Shown here one piece after another: positions 27,821 through 42,718 of a stretch of 64,000 bases of DNA. Below the pieces are notes generated by a model. The model saw nothing but the letters and a program-made list of their open reading frames with translations, did not search any database and was not told the DNA's origin. The first letter of the stretch is position 1. Every line of letters starts with the position of its first letter. The DNA comes from Tipula vernalis (lineage: Eukaryota; Arthropoda; Insecta; Diptera; Tipulidae). Where the stretch lies: the NCBI GenBank assembly GCA_958295665.1, contig OY282560.1, positions 89,070,311-89,134,310 of the forward strand, given 5' to 3'. The position numbers and the translations under genes were made by a program.

Positions 27821-30600
27821 AACAATTACAAGTCCCGAGACCTATCATTTGAGGTATCAAGAAACCCAATCGGAGCACAATTGCAGATTTTGGATTTTTA
27901 CAGCTCTGAATCGGCTGAGCTATAGTAAGGTGATTTCTTCGAATCGATTTTTTTGTGAAATGTATGAAAATAATCAACCAATTTAAATGCGGTTTGGCTT
28001 AACAATTACAAGTCCCGAGACCTATCATTTGAGGTATCAAGAAACCCAATCGGAGCACAATTGCAGATTTTGGATTTTTAAAGCTCTGAATCCGCTGAGC
28101 TATAGTAAGGTGATTTCTTCGAATCGATTTTTCTGTGAAATGTATGGAAATAATCAACCAATTTAAATGCGGTTTGGCTTAACAATTACAAGTCCCGAGA
28201 CCTATCATTTGAGGTATCAAGAAACCCAATCGGAGCACAAGTGCAGATTTTGGCTTTTTACAGCTCTGAATCGGCTGAGCTATAGTAAGGTGATTTCTTC
28301 GAATCGATTTTTCTGTGAAATGTATGGAAATAATCAACCAATTTAAATGCGGTTTGGCTTAACAATTACAAGTCCCTAAACCTATCATTTGAGGTATCAA
28401 GAAACCCAATCGGAGCACAATTGCAGATTTTGGATTTTTACAGCTCTGAATCGGCTGAGCTATAGTAAGGTGATTTCTTCGAATCGATTTTTTTGTGAAA
28501 TGTATGGAAATAATCAACCAATTTAAATGCGGTTTGGCTTAACAATTACAAGTCCCGAGACCTATCATTTGAGGTATCAAGAACCGCATTCTGAGCACAA
28601 TTGCAGATTTTGGATTTTTGCAGCTCTGAATCGGCTGAGCTATAGTAAGGTGATTTCTTCGAATCGAATTTTCTACGAAATGTATGGTATAGCAATTACA
28701 GGTCCCGTGACATCATTTAAGGTATCAAGAACCGCATTCTGAGCACAATTGCAGATTTTGGATTTTTACAGCTCTGAATCGGCTGAGCTATAGTAAGGTG
28801 ATTTCTTCGAATCGATTTTTCCGTGAAATGTATGGAAATAATCAACCAATTTAAATGCGGTTTGGCTTAACAATTACAAGTCCCGAGACCTATCATTTGA
28901 GGTATCAAGAAACCCAATCGGAGCACAATGGCAGATTTTGGATTTTTACAGCTCTGAATCGGCTGAGCTCTAGTAAGGTTATTTTCTTCGAATCGAATTT
29001 TCTACGAAATGTATGGTATAGCAGTTACAGGTCCCGTGACCTATCATTTGAGGTATCAAGAAACCCAATCGGAGCACAATTGCAGATTTTGGCTTTTTAC
29101 AGATCTGAATCGGCTGAGCTATAGTAAGGTGATTTCTTCGAATCGATTTTTCTGTGAAATCTATGAAAATAATCAACCAATTTAAATGCGGTTTGGCTCA
29201 ACAATTACAAGTCCCGTGACCTATCATTTGAGGTATCAAGAACCGCATTCTGAGCACAATTGCAGATTTTGAATTTTTACAGCTCTGAATCGGCTGAGCT
29301 ATAGTAAGGTGATTTCTTCGAATCGATTTTTCTGTGAAATGAATAGAAATAATCAACCAATTTAAATGCGGTTTCGCTTAACAATTACAAGTCCCGAGAC
29401 CTATCATTTGAGGTATCAAGAACTGCATTCTGAGCACAATTGCAGATTTTGGATTTTTACAGCTCTGAATCGGCTGAGCTATAGTAAGGTGATTTCTTCG
29501 AATCGATTTTTCTGTGAAAAGTATGAAAATAATCAACCAATTTAAATGCGGTTTGGCTTAACAATTACAAGTCTCGAGACCTATCATTTGAGGTATCAAG
29601 AAACCCAATCGGAGCACAATTGCAGATTTTGGATTTTTACAGCTCTGAACCGGCTGAGCTATAGTAAGGTGATTTCTTCGAATCGATTTTTCTGTGAAAA
29701 GTATGGAAATAATCAACCAATTTAAATGCGGTTTGGCTAACAATTACAAGTCTCGAGACCTATCATTTGAGGTATCAAGAAACCCAATCGGAGCACAATT
29801 GCAGATTTTGGATTTTTACAGCTCTGAATCGGCTGAGCTGTAGTAAGGTGATTTTCTTCGAATCGAATTTTCTACGAAATGTATGGTATAGCAATTACAG
29901 GTCCCGTGACCTATCATTTGAGGTATCAAGAACCGCATTCTGAGCACAATTGCAGATTTTGGATTTTTACAGCTCTGAATCGGCTGAGCTATAGTAAGGT
30001 GATTTCTTCGAATCGATTTTTCTGTGAAATCTATGGAAATAATCAACCAATTTAAATGCGGTTTGGCTCAACAATTACAAGTCCCGAGACCTATCATTTG
30101 AGGTATCAAGAACCGCATTCTGAGCACAATTGCAGATTTTGGATTTTTACAGCTCTGAATCGGCTGAGCTCTAGTAAGGTGATTTTCTTCGAATCGAATT
30201 TTCTACGAAATGTATGGTATAGCAATTACAGGTCCCGTGACCTATCATTTGAGGTATCAAGAACCGAATTCTGAGCACAATTGCAGATTTTGGATTTTTA
30301 CAGCTCTGAATCGGCTGAGCTATAGTAAGGTGATTTCTTCGAATCGATTTTTCTGTGAAATCTATGGAAATAATCAACCAATTTAAATGCGGTTTGGCTC
30401 AACAATTACAAGTCCCGTGACCTTTCATTTGAGGTATCAAGAACCGCATTCTGAGCACAATTGCAGATTTTGGATTTTTACAGCTCTGAATCGGCTGAGC
30501 TATAGTAAGGTGATTTCTTCGAATCGATTTTTCTGTGAAATGTATGGAAATAATCAACCAATTTAAATGCGGTTTGGCTCAACCATTACAAGTCCCGAGA
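27821..30600. repeat. 2760 bp higher-order block, copy 1
   Basis: Every diagnostic variant here recurs 2760 bp later: TCCGCTGAGC (28091), GTCCCTAAA (28372), GACATCATTTAAGG (28709), AGATCTGAATC (29101), GAATAGAAAT (29341), GTCTCGAGAC (29751) and CCGAATTCTGAGC (30265). The first difference I could find is one base at 27967. The block contains a run of A2 monomers, then mixed A/B units. Confidence 0.85.
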
Positions 30601-33444
30601 CCTATCATTTGAGGTATCAAGAAACCCAATCGGAGCACAATTGCAGATTTTGGATTTTTACAGCTCTGAATCGGCTGAGCTATAGTAAGGTGATTTCTTC
30701 GAATCGATTTTTTTGTGAAATGTATGGAAATAATCAACCAATTTAAATGCGGTTTGGCTTAACAATTACAAGTCCCGAGACCTATCATTTGAGGTATCAA
30801 GAAACCCAATCGGAGCACAATTGCAGATTTTGGATTTTTAAAGCTCTGAATCCGCTGAGCTATAGTAAGGTGATTTCTTCGAATCGATTTTTCTGTGAAA
30901 TGTATGGAAATAATCAACCAATTTAAATGCGGTTTGGCTTAACAATTACAAGTCCCGAGACCTATCATTTGAGGTATCAAGAAACCCAATCGGAGCACAA
31001 GTGCAGATTTTGGCTTTTTACAGCTCTGAATCGGCTGAGCTATAGTAAGGTGATTTCTTCGAATCGATTTTTCTGTGAAATGTATGGAAATAATCAACCA
31101 ATTTAAATGCGGTTTGGCTTAACAATTACAAGTCCCTAAACCTATCATTTGAGGTATCAAGAAACCCAATCGGAGCACAATTGCAGATTTTGGATTTTTA
31201 CAGCTCTGAATCGGCTGAGCTATAGTAAGGTGATTTCTTCGAATCGATTTTTTTGTGAAATGTATGGAAATAATCAACCAATTTAAATGCGGTTTGGCTT
31301 AACAATTACAAGTCCCGAGACCTATCATTTGAGGTATCAAGAACCGCATTCTGAGCACAATTGCAGATTTTGGATTTTTGCAGCTCTGAATCGGCTGAGC
31401 TATAGTAAGGTGATTTCTTCGAATCGAATTTTCTACGAAATGTATGGTATAGCAATTACAGGTCCCGTGACATCATTTAAGGTATCAAGAACCGCATTCT
31501 GAGCACAATTGCAGATTTTGGATTTTTACAGCTCTGAATCGGCTGAGCTATAGTAAGGTGATTTCTTCGAATCGATTTTTCCGTGAAATGTATGGAAATA
31601 ATCAACCAATTTAAATGCGGTTTGGCTTAACAATTACAAGTCCCGAGACCTATCATTTGAGGTATCAAGAAACCCAATCGGAGCACAATGGCAGATTTTG
31701 GATTTTTACAGCTCTGAATCGGCTGAGCTCTAGTAAGGTTATTTTCTTCGAATCGAATTTTCTACGAAATGTATGGTATAGCAGTTACAGGTCCCGTGAC
31801 CTATCATTTGAGGTATCAAGAAACCCAATCGGAGCACAATTGCAGATTTTGGCTTTTTACAGATCTGAATCGGCTGAGCTATAGTAAGGTGATTTCTTCG
31901 AATCGATTTTTCTGTGAAATCTATGAAAATAATCAACCAATTTAAATGCGGTTTGGCTCAACAATTACAAGTCCCGTGACCTATCATTTGAGGTATCAAG
32001 AACCGCATTCTGAGCACAATTGCAGATTTTGAATTTTTACAGCTCTGAATCGGCTGAGCTATAGTAAGGTGATTTCTTCGAATCGATTTTTCTGTGAAAT
32101 GAATAGAAATAATCAACCAATTTAAATGCGGTTTCGCTTAACAATTACAAGTCCCGAGACCTATCATTTGAGGTATCAAGAACTGCATTCTGAGCACAAT
32201 TGCAGATTTTGGATTTTTACAGCTCTGAATCGGCTGAGCTATAGTAAGGTGATTTCTTCGAATCGATTTTTCTGTGAAAAGTATGAAAATAATCAACCAA
32301 TTTAAATGCGGTTTGGCTTAACAATTACAAGTCTCGAGACCTATCATTTGAGGTATCAAGAAACCCAATCGGAGCACAATTGCAGATTTTGGATTTTTAC
32401 AGCTCTGAACCGGCTGAGCTATAGTAAGGTGATTTCTTCGAATCGATTTTTCTGTGAAAAGTATGGAAATAATCAACCAATTTAAATGCGGTTTGGCTAA
32501 CAATTACAAGTCTCGAGACCTATCATTTGAGGTATCAAGAAACCCAATCGGAGCACAATTGCAGATTTTGGATTTTTACAGCTCTGAATCGGCTGAGCTG
32601 TAGTAAGGTGATTTTCTTCGAATCGAATTTTCTACGAAATGTATGGTATAGCAATTACAGGTCCCGTGACCTATCATTTGAGGTATCAAGAACCGCATTC
32701 TGAGCACAATTGCAGATTTTGGATTTTTACAGCTCTGAATCGGCTGAGCTATAGTAAGGTGATTTCTTCGAATCGATTTTTCTGTGAAATCTATGGAAAT
32801 AATCAACCAATTTAAATGCGGTTTGGCTCAACAATTACAAGTCCCGAGACCTATCATTTGAGGTATCAAGAACCGCATTCTGAGCACAATTGCAGATTTT
32901 GGATTTTTACAGCTCTGAATCGGCTGAGCTCTAGTAAGGTGATTTTCTTCGAATCGAATTTTCTACGAAATGTATGGTATAGCAATTACAGGTCCCGTGA
33001 CCTATCATTTGAGGTATCAAGAACCGAATTCTGAGCACAATTGCAGATTTTGGATTTTTACAGCTCTGAATCGGCTGAGCTATAGTAAGGTGATTTCTTC
33101 GAATCGATTTTTCTGTGAAATCTATGGAAATAATCAACCAATTTAAATGCGGTTTGGCTCAACAATTACAAGTCCCGTGACCTTTCATTTGAGGTATCAA
33201 GAACCGCATTCTGAGCACAATTGCAGATTTTGGATTTTTACAGCTCTGAATCGGCTGAGCTATAGTAAGGTGATTTCTTCGAATCGATTTTTCTGTGAAA
33301 TGTATGGAAATAATCAACCAATTTAAATGCGGTTTGGCTCAACCATTACAAGTCCCGAGACCTATCATTTGAGGTATCAAGAAACCCAATCGGAGCACAA
33401 TTGCAGATTTTGGATTTTTACAGCTCTGAATCGGCTGAGCTATA
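30601..33444. repeat. 2760 bp higher-order block, copy 2
   Basis: Tandem partner of the previous block, identical in all lines compared by eye from about 30728 to 33444. After that the two copies part (TATAATAAGG at 33441 against TATAGTAAGG at 30681). A more diverged relative of the same unit order is seen at about 42360-45600. Confidence 0.85.
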
Positions 33445-35125
33445 ATAAGGTGATTTCTTCGAATCGATTTTTTTGTGAAATGTATGGAAATAATCAACCA
33501 ATTTAAATGCGGTTTGGCTTAACAATTACAAGTCCCGAGACCTATCATTTGAGGTATCAAGAAACCCAATCGGAGCACAATTGCAGATTTTGGATTTTTA
33601 CAGCTCTGAATCGGCTGAGCTATAGTAAGGTGATTTCTTCGAATCGATTTTTTTGTGAAATGTATGAAAATAATCAACCAATTTAAATGCGGTTTAGCTT
33701 AACAATTACAAGTCCCGAGACCTATCATTTGAGGTATCAAGAAACCCAATCGGAGCACAATTGCAGATTTTGGATTTTTAAAGCTCTGAATCGGCTGAGC
33801 TATAGTAAGGTGATTTCTTCGAATCGATTTTTCTGTGAAATGTATGGAAATAATCAACCAATTTAAATGCGGTTTGGCTTAACAATTACAAGTCCCGAGA
33901 CCTATCATTTGAGGTATCAAGAAACCCAATCGGAGCACAAGTGCAGATTTTGGCTTTTTACAGCTCTGAATCGGCTGAGCTATAGTAAGGTGATTTCTTC
34001 GAATCGATTTTTCTGTGAAATGTATGGAAATAATCAACCAATTTAAATGCGGTTTGGCTTAACAATTACAAGTCCCGAGACCTATCATTTGAGGTATCAA
34101 GAAACCCAATCGGAGCACAATTGCAGATTTTGGATTTTTACAGCTCTGAATCGGCTGAGCTATAGTAAGGTGATTTCTTCGAATCGATTTTTCTGTGAAA
34201 TGTATGGAAATAATCAACCAATTTAAATGCGGTTTGGCTTAACAATTACAAGTCCCGAGACCTATCATTTGAGGTATCAAGAAACCCAATCGGATCACAA
34301 TTGCAGATTTGGATTTTTACAGCTCTGAATCGGCTGAGCTATAATAAGGTGATTTCTTCGAATCGATTTTTCTGTGAAATGTATGGAAATAATCAACCAA
34401 TTTAAATGCAGTTTGGCTTAACAATTACAAGTCCCGAGACCTATCATTTGAGGTATCGAGAAACCCAATCGGAGCACAATTGCAGATTTTGGATTTTTAC
34501 AGCTCTGAATCGGCTGAGCTATAGTAAGGTGATTTCTTCGAATCGATTTTTTTGTGAAATGTATGAAAATAATCAACCAATTTAAATGCCGTCTAGCTTA
34601 ACAATTACAAGTCCCGAGACCTATCATTTGAGGTATCAAGAAACCCAATCGGAGCACAATTGCAGATTTTGGATTTTTACAGCTCTGAATCGGCTGAGCT
34701 ATAGTAAGGTGATTTCTTCGAATCGATTTTTCTGTGAAATGTATGGAAATAATCAACCAATTTAAATGCGGTTTGGCTTAACAATTACAAGTCCCGAGAC
34801 CTATCATTTGAGGTATCAAGAAACCCAATCGGAGCACAATTGCAAATTTTGGATTTTTACAGCTCTGAATCGGCTGAGCTATAGTAAGGTGATTTCTTCG
34901 AATCGATTTTTTTGTGAAATGTATGAAAATAATCAACCAATTTAAATGCCGTTTAGCTTAACAATTACAAGTCCCGAGACCTATCATTTGAGGTATCAAG
35001 AAACCCAATCGGAGCACAATTGCAGATTTTGGATTTTTACAGCTCTGAATCGGCTGAGCTATAGTAAGGTGATTTCTTCGAATCGATTTTTCTGTGAAAT
35101 GTATGGAAATAATCAACCAATTTAA
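33147..35125. repeat. run of eleven A monomers, nearly all A2
   Basis: The spacing between phase points (1979 bp) equals eleven 180 bp monomers less one T lost near 34310. No B monomer is present. The same length, eleven A monomers (1980 bp), occurs at 45604-47583, followed in both cases by one 331 bp A-B dimer. Confidence 0.8.
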
Positions 35126-38100
35126 ATGCGGTTTGGCTTAACAATTACAAGTCCCGAGACCTATCATTTGAAGTATCAAGAAACCCAATCGGAGCACAAT
35201 TGCAGATTTTGGATTTTTACAGCTCTGAATCGGCTGAGCTCTAGTAAGGTGATTTTCTTCGAATCGAATTTTCTACGAAATGTATGGTATAGCAATTACA
35301 GGTCCCGTGACCTATCATTTGAGGTATCAAGAACCGCATTCTGAGCACAATTGCAGATTTTGGATTTTTACAGCTCTGAATCGGCTGAGCTATAGTAAGG
35401 TGATTTCTTCGAATCGATTTTTCTGTGAAATGTATGGAAATAATCAACCAATTTAAATGCGGTTTGGCTTAACAATTACAAGTCCCGAGACCTATCATTT
35501 GAGGTATCAAGAACCGCATTCTGAGCACAATTGCAGATTTTGGGTTTTTACAGCTCTGAATCGGCTGAGCTATAGTAAGGTGATTTCTTCGAATCGATTT
35601 TTCTGTGAAATGTATGGAAATAATCCACCAAATTAAATGCGGTTTGGCTCAACAATTACAAGTCCCGAGACCTATCATTTGAGGTATCAAGAACCGCATT
35701 CTGAGCACAATTGCAGATTTTGGATTTTTACAGCTCTGAATCGGCTGAGCTATAGTAAGGTGATTTCTTCGAATCGATTTTTCTGTGAAATGTATGGAAA
35801 TAATCCACCAATTTAAATGCGGTTTGGCTCAACAATTACAAGTCCCGAGACCTATCATTTGAGGTATCAAGAACCGCATTCTGAGCACAATTGCAGATTT
35901 TGGATTTTTACAGCTCTGAATCGGCTGAGCTATAGTAAGGTGATTTCTTCGAATCGATTTTTCTGTGAAATGTATGGAAATAATCAACCAATTTAAATGC
36001 AGTTTGGCTTAACAATTACAAGTCCCGAGACCTATCATTTGAGGTATCGAGAAACCCAATCGGAGCACAATTGCAGATTTTGGCTTTTTACAGCTCTGAA
36101 TCGGCTGAGCTATAGTAAGGTGATTTCTTCGAATCGATTTTTCTGTGAAATGTATGGAAATAATCAACCAATTTAAATGCGGTTTGGCTCAACAATTACA
36201 AGTCCCGAGACCTATCATTTGAGGTATCAAGAACCGCATTCTGAGCACAATTGCAGATTTTGGATTTTTAAAGCTCTGAATCGGCTGAGCTATAGTAAGG
36301 TGATTTCTTCGAATCGAATTTTCTACGAAATGTATGGAAAAGCAATTACAGGTCCCGTGACCTATCATTTGAGGTATCAAGAACCGCATTCTGAGCACAA
36401 TTGCAGATTTTAGATTTTTACAGCTCTGAATCGGCTGAGCTATAGTAAGGTGATTTCTTCGAATCGAATTTTCTACGAAATGTATGGTATAGCAATTACA
36501 GGTCCCGTGACCTATCATTTAAGGTATCAAGAACCGCATTCTGAGCACAATTGCAGATTTTAGATTTTTACAGCTCTGAATCGGCTGAGCTATAGTAAGG
36601 TGATTTCTTCGAATCGATTTTTCTGTGAAATCTATGGAAATAATCAACCAATTTAAATGCGGTTTGGCTCAACAATTACAAGTCCCGAGACCTATCATTT
36701 GAGGTATCAAGAACCGCATTCTGAGCACAATTGCAGATTTTGGATTTTTACAGCTCTGAATCGGCTGAGCTATAGTAAGGTGATTTCTTCGAATCGATTT
36801 TTCTGTGAAATCTATGGAAATAATCAACCAATTTAAATGCGGTTTGGCTTAACAATTACAAGTCCCGAGACCTATCATTTGAGGTATCAAGAAACCCAAT
36901 CGGAGCACAATTGCAGATTTTGGATTTTTACAGCTCTGAATCGGCTGAGCTATAATAAGGTGATTTCTTCGAATCGATTTTTCTGTGAAATGTATGGAAA
37001 TAATCAACCAATTTAAATGCAGTTTGGCTTAACAATTACAAGTCCCGAGACCTATCATTTGAGGTATCAAGAACCGCATTCTGAGCACAATTGCAGATTT
37101 TGGATTTTTACAGCTCTGAATCGGCTGAGCTATAGTAAGGTGATTTCTTCGAATCGATTTTTCTGTGAAATCTATGGAAATAATCAACCAATTTAAATGC
37201 GGTTTGGCTTAACAATTACAAGTCCCGAGACCTATCATTTGAGGTATCAAGAAACCCAATCGGAGCACAATTGCAGATTTTGGATTTTTACAGCTCTGAA
37301 TCGGCTGAGCTATAATAAGGTGATTTCTTCGAATCGATTTTTCTGTGAAATGTATGGAAATAATCAACCAATTTAAATGCAGTTTGGCTTAACAATTACA
37401 AGTCCCGAGACCTATCATTTGAGGTATCGAGAAACCCAATCGGAGCACAATTGCAGATTTTGGATTTTTACAGCTCTGAATCGGCTGAGCTATAGTAAGG
37501 TGATTTCTTCGAATCGATTTTTCTGTGAAATGTATGAAAATAATCAACCAATTTAAATGCCGTTTAGCTTAACAATTACAAGTCCCGAGACCTATCATTT
37601 GAGGTATCAAGAAACCCAATCGGAGCACAATTGCAGATTTTGGATTTTTACAGCTCTGAATCGGCTGAGCTATAGTAAGGTGATTTCTTCGAATCGATTT
37701 TTCTGTGAAATGTATGGAAATAATCAACCAATTTAAATGCGGTTTGGCTTAACAATTACAAGTCCCGAGACCTATCATTTGAAGTATCAAGAAACCCAAT
37801 CGGAGCACAATTGCAGATTTTGGATTTTTACAGCTCTGAATCGGCTGAGCTCTAGTAAGGTGATTTCTTCGAATCCAATTTTCTACGAAATGTATGGTAT
37901 AGCAATTACAGGTCCCGTGACCTATCATTTGAGGTATCAAGAACCGCATTCTGAGCACAATTGCAGATTTTGGATTTTTACAGCTCTGAATCGGCTGAGC
38001 TATAGTAAGGTGATTTCTTCGAATCGATTTTTCTGTGAAATGTATGGAAATAATCAACCAATTTAAATGCGGTTTGGCTCAACAATTACAAGTCCCGAGA

Positions 38101-41100
38101 CCTATCATTTGAGGTATCAAGAACCGCATTCTGAGCACAATTGCAGATTTTGGATTTTTACAGCTCTGAATCGGCTGAGCTATAGTAAGGTGATTTCTTC
38201 GAATCGATTTTTCTGTGAAATGTATGGAAATAATCCACCAATTTAAATGCGGTTTGGCTCAACAATTACAAGTCCCGAGACCTATCATTTGAGGTATCAA
38301 GAACCGCATTCTGAGCACAATTGCAGATTTTGGATTTTTACAGCTCTGAATCGGCTGAGCTATAGTAAGCTGATTTCTTCGAATCGATTTTTCTGTGAAA
38401 TGTATGGAAATAATCAACCAATTTAAATGCGGTTTGGCTCAACAATTACAAGTCCCGAGACCTATCATTTGAAGTATCAAGAACCGCATTCTGAGCACAA
38501 TTGCAGATTTTGGATTTTTACAGCTCTGAATCGGCTGAGCTATAGTAAGGTGATTTCTTCGAATCGATTTTTCTGTGAAATGTATGGAAATAATCAACCA
38601 ATTTAAATGCGGTTTGGCTCAACAATTACAAGTCCCGAGACCTATCATTTGAGGTATCAAGAACCGCATTCTGAGCACAATTGCAGATTTTGGATTTTTA
38701 CAGCTCTGAATCGGCTGAGCTATATTAAGGTGATTTCTTCGAATCGAATTTTCTACGAAATGTATGGAAAAGCAATTACAGGTCCCGTGACCTATCATTT
38801 GAGGTATCAAGAACCGCATTCTGAGCACAATTGCAGATTTTAGATTTTTACAGCTCTGAATCGGCTGAGCTATAGTAAGGTGATTTCTTCGAATCGAATT
38901 TTCTACGAAATGTATGGAAAAGCAATTACAGGTCCCGTGACCTATCATTTGAGGTATCAAGAACCGCATTCTGAGCACAATTGCAGATTTTAGATTTTTA
39001 CAGCTCTGAATCGGCTGAGCTATAGTAAGGTGATTTCTTCGAATCGATTTTTCTGTGAAATCTATGGAAATAATCAACCAATTTAAATGCGGTTTGGCTC
39101 AACAATTAAAAGTCCCGAGACCTATCATTTGAGGTATCAAGAACCGCATTCTGAGCACAATTGCAGATTTTGGATTTTTACAGCTCTGAATCGGCTGAGC
39201 TATAGTAAGGTGATTTCTTCGAATCGAATTTTCTGTGAAATCTATGGAAATAATCAACCAATTTAAATGCGGTTTGGCTCAACAATTACAAGTCCCGAGA
39301 CCTATCATTTGAGGTATCAAGAACCGCATTCTGAGCACAATTGCAGATTTTGGATTTTTACAGCTCTGAATCGGCTGAGCTATAGTAAGGTGATTTCTTC
39401 GAATCGCATTTTCTACGAAATGTATGGAAAAGCAATTACAGGTCCCGTGACCTATCATTTGAGATATCAAGAACCGCATTCTGAGCACAATTGCAGATTT
39501 TAGATTTTTACAGCTCTGAATCGGCTGAGCTATAGTAAGGTGATTTCTTCGAATCGATTTTTCTGTGAAATCTATGGAAATAATCAACCAATTTAAATGC
39601 GGTTTGGCTCAACAATTACAAGTCCCGAGACCTATCATTTGAGGTATCAAGAACCGCATTCTGAGCACAATTGCAGATTTTGGATTTTTACAGCTCTGAA
39701 TCGGCTGAGCTATAGTAAGGTGATTTCTTCGAATCGATTTTTCTGTGAAATCTATGGAAATAATCAACCAATTTAAATGCGGTTTGGCTCAACAATTACA
39801 AGTCCCGAGACCTATCATTTGAGGTATCAAGAACCGCATTCTGAGCACAATTGCAGATTTTGGATTTTTACAGCTCTGAATCGGCTGAGCTATAGTAAGG
39901 TGATTTCTTCGAATCGATTTTTCTGTGAAATCTATGGAAATAATCAACCAATTTAAATGCGGTTTGGCTCAACAATTACAAGTCCCGAGACCTATCATTT
40001 GAGGTATCAAGAACCGCATTCTGAGCACAATTGCAGATTTTGGATTTTTACAGCTCTGAATCGGCTGAGCTATAGTAAGGTGATTTCTTCGAATCGAATT
40101 TTCTACGAAATGTATGGAAAAGCAATTACAGGTCCCGTGACCTATCATTTGAGGTATCAAGAACCGCATTCTGAGCACAATTGCAGATTTTAGATTTTTA
40201 CAGCTCTGAATCGGCTGAGCTATAGTAAGGTGATTTCTTCGAATCGATTTTTCTGTGAAATCTATGGAAATAATCAACCAATTTAAATGCGGTTTGGCTC
40301 AACAATTACAAGTCCCGAGACCTATCATTTGAGGTATCAAGAACCGCATTCTGAGCACAATTGCAGATTTTGGATTTTTACAGCTCTGAATCGGCTGAGC
40401 TATAGTAAGGTGATTTCTTCGAATCGAATTTTCTACGAAATGTATGGAAAAGCAATTACAGGTCCCGTGACCTATCATTTGAGGTATCAAGAACCGCATT
40501 CTGAGCACAATTGCAGATTTTGGATTTTTACAGCTCTGAATCGGCTGAGCTATAGTAAGGTGATTTCTTCGAATCGATTTTTCTGTGAAATCTATGGAAA
40601 TAATCAACCAATTTAAATGCGGTTTGGCTCAACAATTACAAGTCCCGAGACCTATCATTTGAGGTATCAAGAACCGCATTCTGAGCACAATTGCAGATTT
40701 TGGATTTTTACAGCTCTGAATCGGCTGAGCTCTAGTAAGGTGATTTTCTTCGAATCGAATTTTCTACGAAATGTATGGTATAGCAATTACAGGTCCCGTG
40801 ACCTATCATTTGAGGTATCAAGAACCGCATTCTGAGCACAATTGCAGATTTTGGATTTTTACAGCTCTGAATCGGCTGAGCTATAGTAAGGTGATTTCTT
40901 CGAATCGATTTTTCTGTGAAATCTATGGAAATAATCAACCAATTTAAATGCGGTTTGGCTCAACAATTACAAGTCCCGAGACCTATCATTTGAGGTATCA
41001 AGAACCGCATTCTGAGCACAATTGCAGATTTTGGATTTTTACAGCTCTGAATCGGCTGAGCTCTAGTAAGATGATTTTCTTCGAATCGAATTTTCTACGA

Positions 41101-41279
41101 AATGTATGGTATAGCAATTACAGGTCCCGTGACCTATCATTTGAGGTATCAAGAACCGCATTCTGAGCACAATTGCAGATTTTGGATTTTTACAGCTCTG
41201 AATCGGCTGAGCTATAGTAAGGTGATTTCTTCGAATCGATTTTTCTGTGAAATCTATGGAAATAATCAACCAATTTAAA
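35126..41279. repeat. mixed A1/B higher-order region
   Basis: Units follow the order: A2-B dimer, two to four A1 monomers (including the marker TAATCCACCA), A-B-B, then further A and A-B. It starts at 35126 and again at 37737. B copies here often carry GATTTTAGATTTTT, which puts a stop in the plus frame. Confidence 0.8.
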
Positions 41280-42718
41280 TGCGGTTTGGCTCAACAATTA
41301 CAAGTCCCGTGACCTTTCATTTGAGGTATCAAGAACCGCATTCTGAGCACAATTGCAGATTTTGGATTTTTACAGCTCTGAATCGGCTGAGCTATAGTAA
41401 GGTGATTTCTTCGAATCGATTTTTCTGTGAAATGTATGGAAATAATCAACCAATTTAAATGCGGTTTGGCTCAACAATTACAAGTCCCGAGACCTATCAT
41501 TTGAGGTATCAAGAAACCCAATCGGAGCACAATTGCAGATTTTGGATTTTTACAGCTCTGAATCGGCTGAGCTATAGTAAGGTGATTTCTTCGAATCGAT
41601 TTTTCTGTGAAATCTATGGAAATAATCAACCAATTTAAATGCGGTTTGGCTCAACAATTACAAGTCCCGTGACCTTTCATTTGAGGTATCAAGAACCGCA
41701 TTCTGAGCACAATTGCAGATTTTGGATTTTTACAGCTCTGAATCGGCTGAGCTATAGTAAGGTGATTTCTTCGAATCGATTTTTCTGTGAAATGTATGGA
41801 AATAATCAACCAATTTAAATGCGGTTTGGCTTAACAATTACAAGTCCCGAGACCTATCATTTGAGGTATCAAGAAACCCAATCGGAGCACAATTGCAGAT
41901 TTTGGATTTTTACAGCTCTGAATCGGCTGAGCTATAGTAAGGTGATTTCTTCGAATCGATTTTTTTGTGAAATGTATGAAAATAATCAACCAATTTAAAT
42001 GCGGTTTGGCTTAACAATTACAAGTCCCGAGACCTATCATTTGAGGTATCAAGAAACCCAATCGGAGCACAATTGCAGATTTTGGATTTTTAAAGCTCTG
42101 AATCGGCTGAGCTATAGTAAGGTGATTTCTTCGAATCGATTTTTCTGTGAAATGTATGGAAATAATCAACCAATTTAAATGCGGTTTGGCTCAACAATTA
42201 CAAGTCCCGAGACCTATCATTTGAAGTATCAAGAACCGCATTCTGAGCACAATTGCAGATTTTGGATTTTTACAGCTCTGAATCGGCTGAGCTATAGTAA
42301 GGTGATTTCTTCGAATCGATTTTTCTGTGAAATGTATGGAAATAATCAACCAATTTAAATGCGGTTTGGCTTAACAATTACAAGTCCCGAGACCTATCAT
42401 TTGAGGTATCAAGAAACCCAATCGGAGCACAAGTGCAGATTTTGGCTTTTTACAGCTCTGAATCGGCTGAGCTATAGTAAGGTGATTTCTTCGAATCGAT
42501 TTTTCTGTGAAATGTATGGAAATAATCAACCAATTTAAATGCGGTTTGGCTTAACAATTACAAGTCCCGAGACCTATCATTTGAGGTATCAAGAAACCCA
42601 ATCGGAGCACAATTGCAGATTTTGGATTTTTACAGCTCTGAATCGGCTGAGCTATAGTAAGGTGATTTCTTCGAATCGATTTTTTTGTGAAATGTATGGA
42701 AATAATCAACCAATTTAA
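41280..42718. repeat. run of eight A monomers
   Basis: Phase points at 41279 and 42719 are 1440 bp apart, exactly eight 180 bp monomers, with A1 and A2 forms interspersed. It precedes a block that resembles the 2760 bp unit but has extra differences. Confidence 0.75.
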
